Positions 5,037 to 5,748 of a stretch of DNA of 5,748 nt are shown one piece after another; the first letter of the stretch is position 1; every line of letters begins with the position of its first letter. The DNA is taken from NCBI GenBank assembly GCA_012735355.1, contig JAAYHP010000398.1:1-5748 (forward strand), given 5' to 3'. Made by a program: the position numbers and the translations under genes. Source of the DNA: Lysinibacillus sp. Lineage in GTDB: Bacteria > Bacillota > Bacilli > Bacillales_A > Planococcaceae. A model generated the notes under the pieces. That model saw nothing but the letters and a program-made list of their open reading frames with translations. It ran no database searches and was not told the origin of the DNA.

Positions 5037-5748
5037 TTGGATAAGGGAACTGTTCAAGAAATTTCTTTTTATAGTAATGCATTGGATGAAAATTTCAATT
5101 TATTAGTATATATTCCAGCACATTACACCCCACTCAATAAATATAACATGTTAATTGCTTCCGATGGGAAAGATTATTTCCAATTAGGTGGTATTTCCCG
5201 ATTGGCTGATGATTTGATTGACAACTACGAAATTGAAAATTTAATTATTGTAGGAGTTCCTTACAAAAACGCCCATGATCGAACGCGAAAATACATACCA
5301 ACTGGCGACCAACACGAAGCTTATTTAAGATTTCTAGCCCATGAACTTATTCCATTTTTAGATGAAGAATTTTCAACGACACAGCTCGCTTCAAGCAGAG
5401 CTTTAATTGGAGATTCAATGGCTGCCACCGTATCACTACTTGCCGCCATTAAATATCAACATATATTTGGAAAAGTAATTTTACAATCTCCATATGTTGA
5501 TGAATTCGTTTTAAAAGCTGTAGAAGAAGCACCGACCCATGAAACATTGTCGATTTATCATATAATAGGGAAACAAGAAACAGAAGTTGTTACTTTCGAC
5601 AAACAAGTCAAAGATTTCCTAACACCGAATCGCCAGTTACATGAATTAATGAAATCGAAAAACTATCAAAATATTTTTTATGATGAATTTGACGGAAATC
5701 ATACATGGAAATATTGGAAGCCAGATTTAAAAAGGGCGTTATGTAAAA
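5037..5748 (+). CDS. Esterase-family alpha/beta hydrolase, YjcH-like (3' end outside window)
   Basis: The frame starts at TTG 5037 and stays open for 237 codons to the window edge. Relatives are of similar length, so probably only a few residues are missing. It looks like the D-esterase (Fes/IroE, PF00756) group of alpha/beta hydrolases, which cleave ester bonds. Early FNLLVYIPAHY (20-30) and IASDGKDYFQLGG (40-52) are the first strands. IENLIIVGVPY (66-76) precedes an HDRTRKYIPTG loop. GDSMA (125-129) is the nucleophile elbow with Ser127, and HTWKYW (222-227) offers catalytic His222. The acid residue is probably near IIGKQETE (176-183). No signal peptide is present, so it is cytosolic. It most resembles B. 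subtilis YjcH; relation to siderophore esterases is by family only, and no siderophore genes are nearby. It stands divergent from the YutG-like gene. Confidence 0.87.
   Translation, partial: MDKGTVQEISFYSNALDENFNLLVYIPAHYTPLNKYNMLIASDGKDYFQLGGISRLADDLIDNYEIENLIIVGVPYKNAHDRTRKYIPTGDQHEAYLRFLAHELIPFLDEEFSTTQLASSRALIGDSMAATVSLLAAIKYQHIFGKVILQSPYVDEFVLKAVEEAPTHETLSIYHIIGKQETEVVTFDKQVKDFLTPNRQLHELMKSKNYQNIFYDEFDGNHTWKYWKPDLKRALCK

Overview
The window is AT-rich, Gram-positive-style DNA with strong AGGAGG-like ribosome binding sites and compact genes. The proteins resemble Bacillaceae families: a YutG-type PgpA-like protein, a YwdH-type class 3 aldehyde dehydrogenase, and an esterase resembling Bacillus YjcH. 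A Bacillus-related Firmicute is the best reading. The genus cannot be fixed from sequence inspection alone.

Layout. Bases 1-2306 (+) hold a two-gene operon. It contains the 3' part of an ATP-grasp carboxylate-amine ligase of the D-aspartate-ligase type and, 12 bases later, a complete Mur ligase that looks like MurE but lacks several MurE signature residues. Bases 2310-2535 are a noncoding repeat element with perfect 12-bp inverted ends and a GC-rich core bounded by its own inverted pair. It fills nearly all of the gap between two convergent genes. Bases 2542-3930 (-) encode a class 3-like aldehyde dehydrogenase. Bases 3931-4059 are a divergent spacer with a 10-bp palindrome and a long near-perfect hairpin. 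Bases 4060-4218 (+) are a small acidic ORF with a good ribosome binding site. Bases 4285-4314 are a terminator for the next minus-strand gene, a YutG-like protein (4320-4904). A divergent spacer with a dyad follows, then an esterase gene starting at TTG 5037 that runs off the window end.

How the genes relate. Only the ATP-grasp and Mur ligase pair looks functionally coupled. Both enzyme classes make amide bonds by ATP-driven carboxylate activation. Such a pair could build a non-ribosomal peptide or modify a nucleotide-linked peptide; the ATP-grasp/Mur ligase order recalls the fused cyanophycin synthetase. The aldehyde dehydrogenase, YutG-like protein and esterase look like independent single-gene units. 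The most interesting items are the divergent Mur ligase with its partner, and the nested inverted-repeat element. I see no CRISPR array, tRNA, rRNA, transposase or phage gene.
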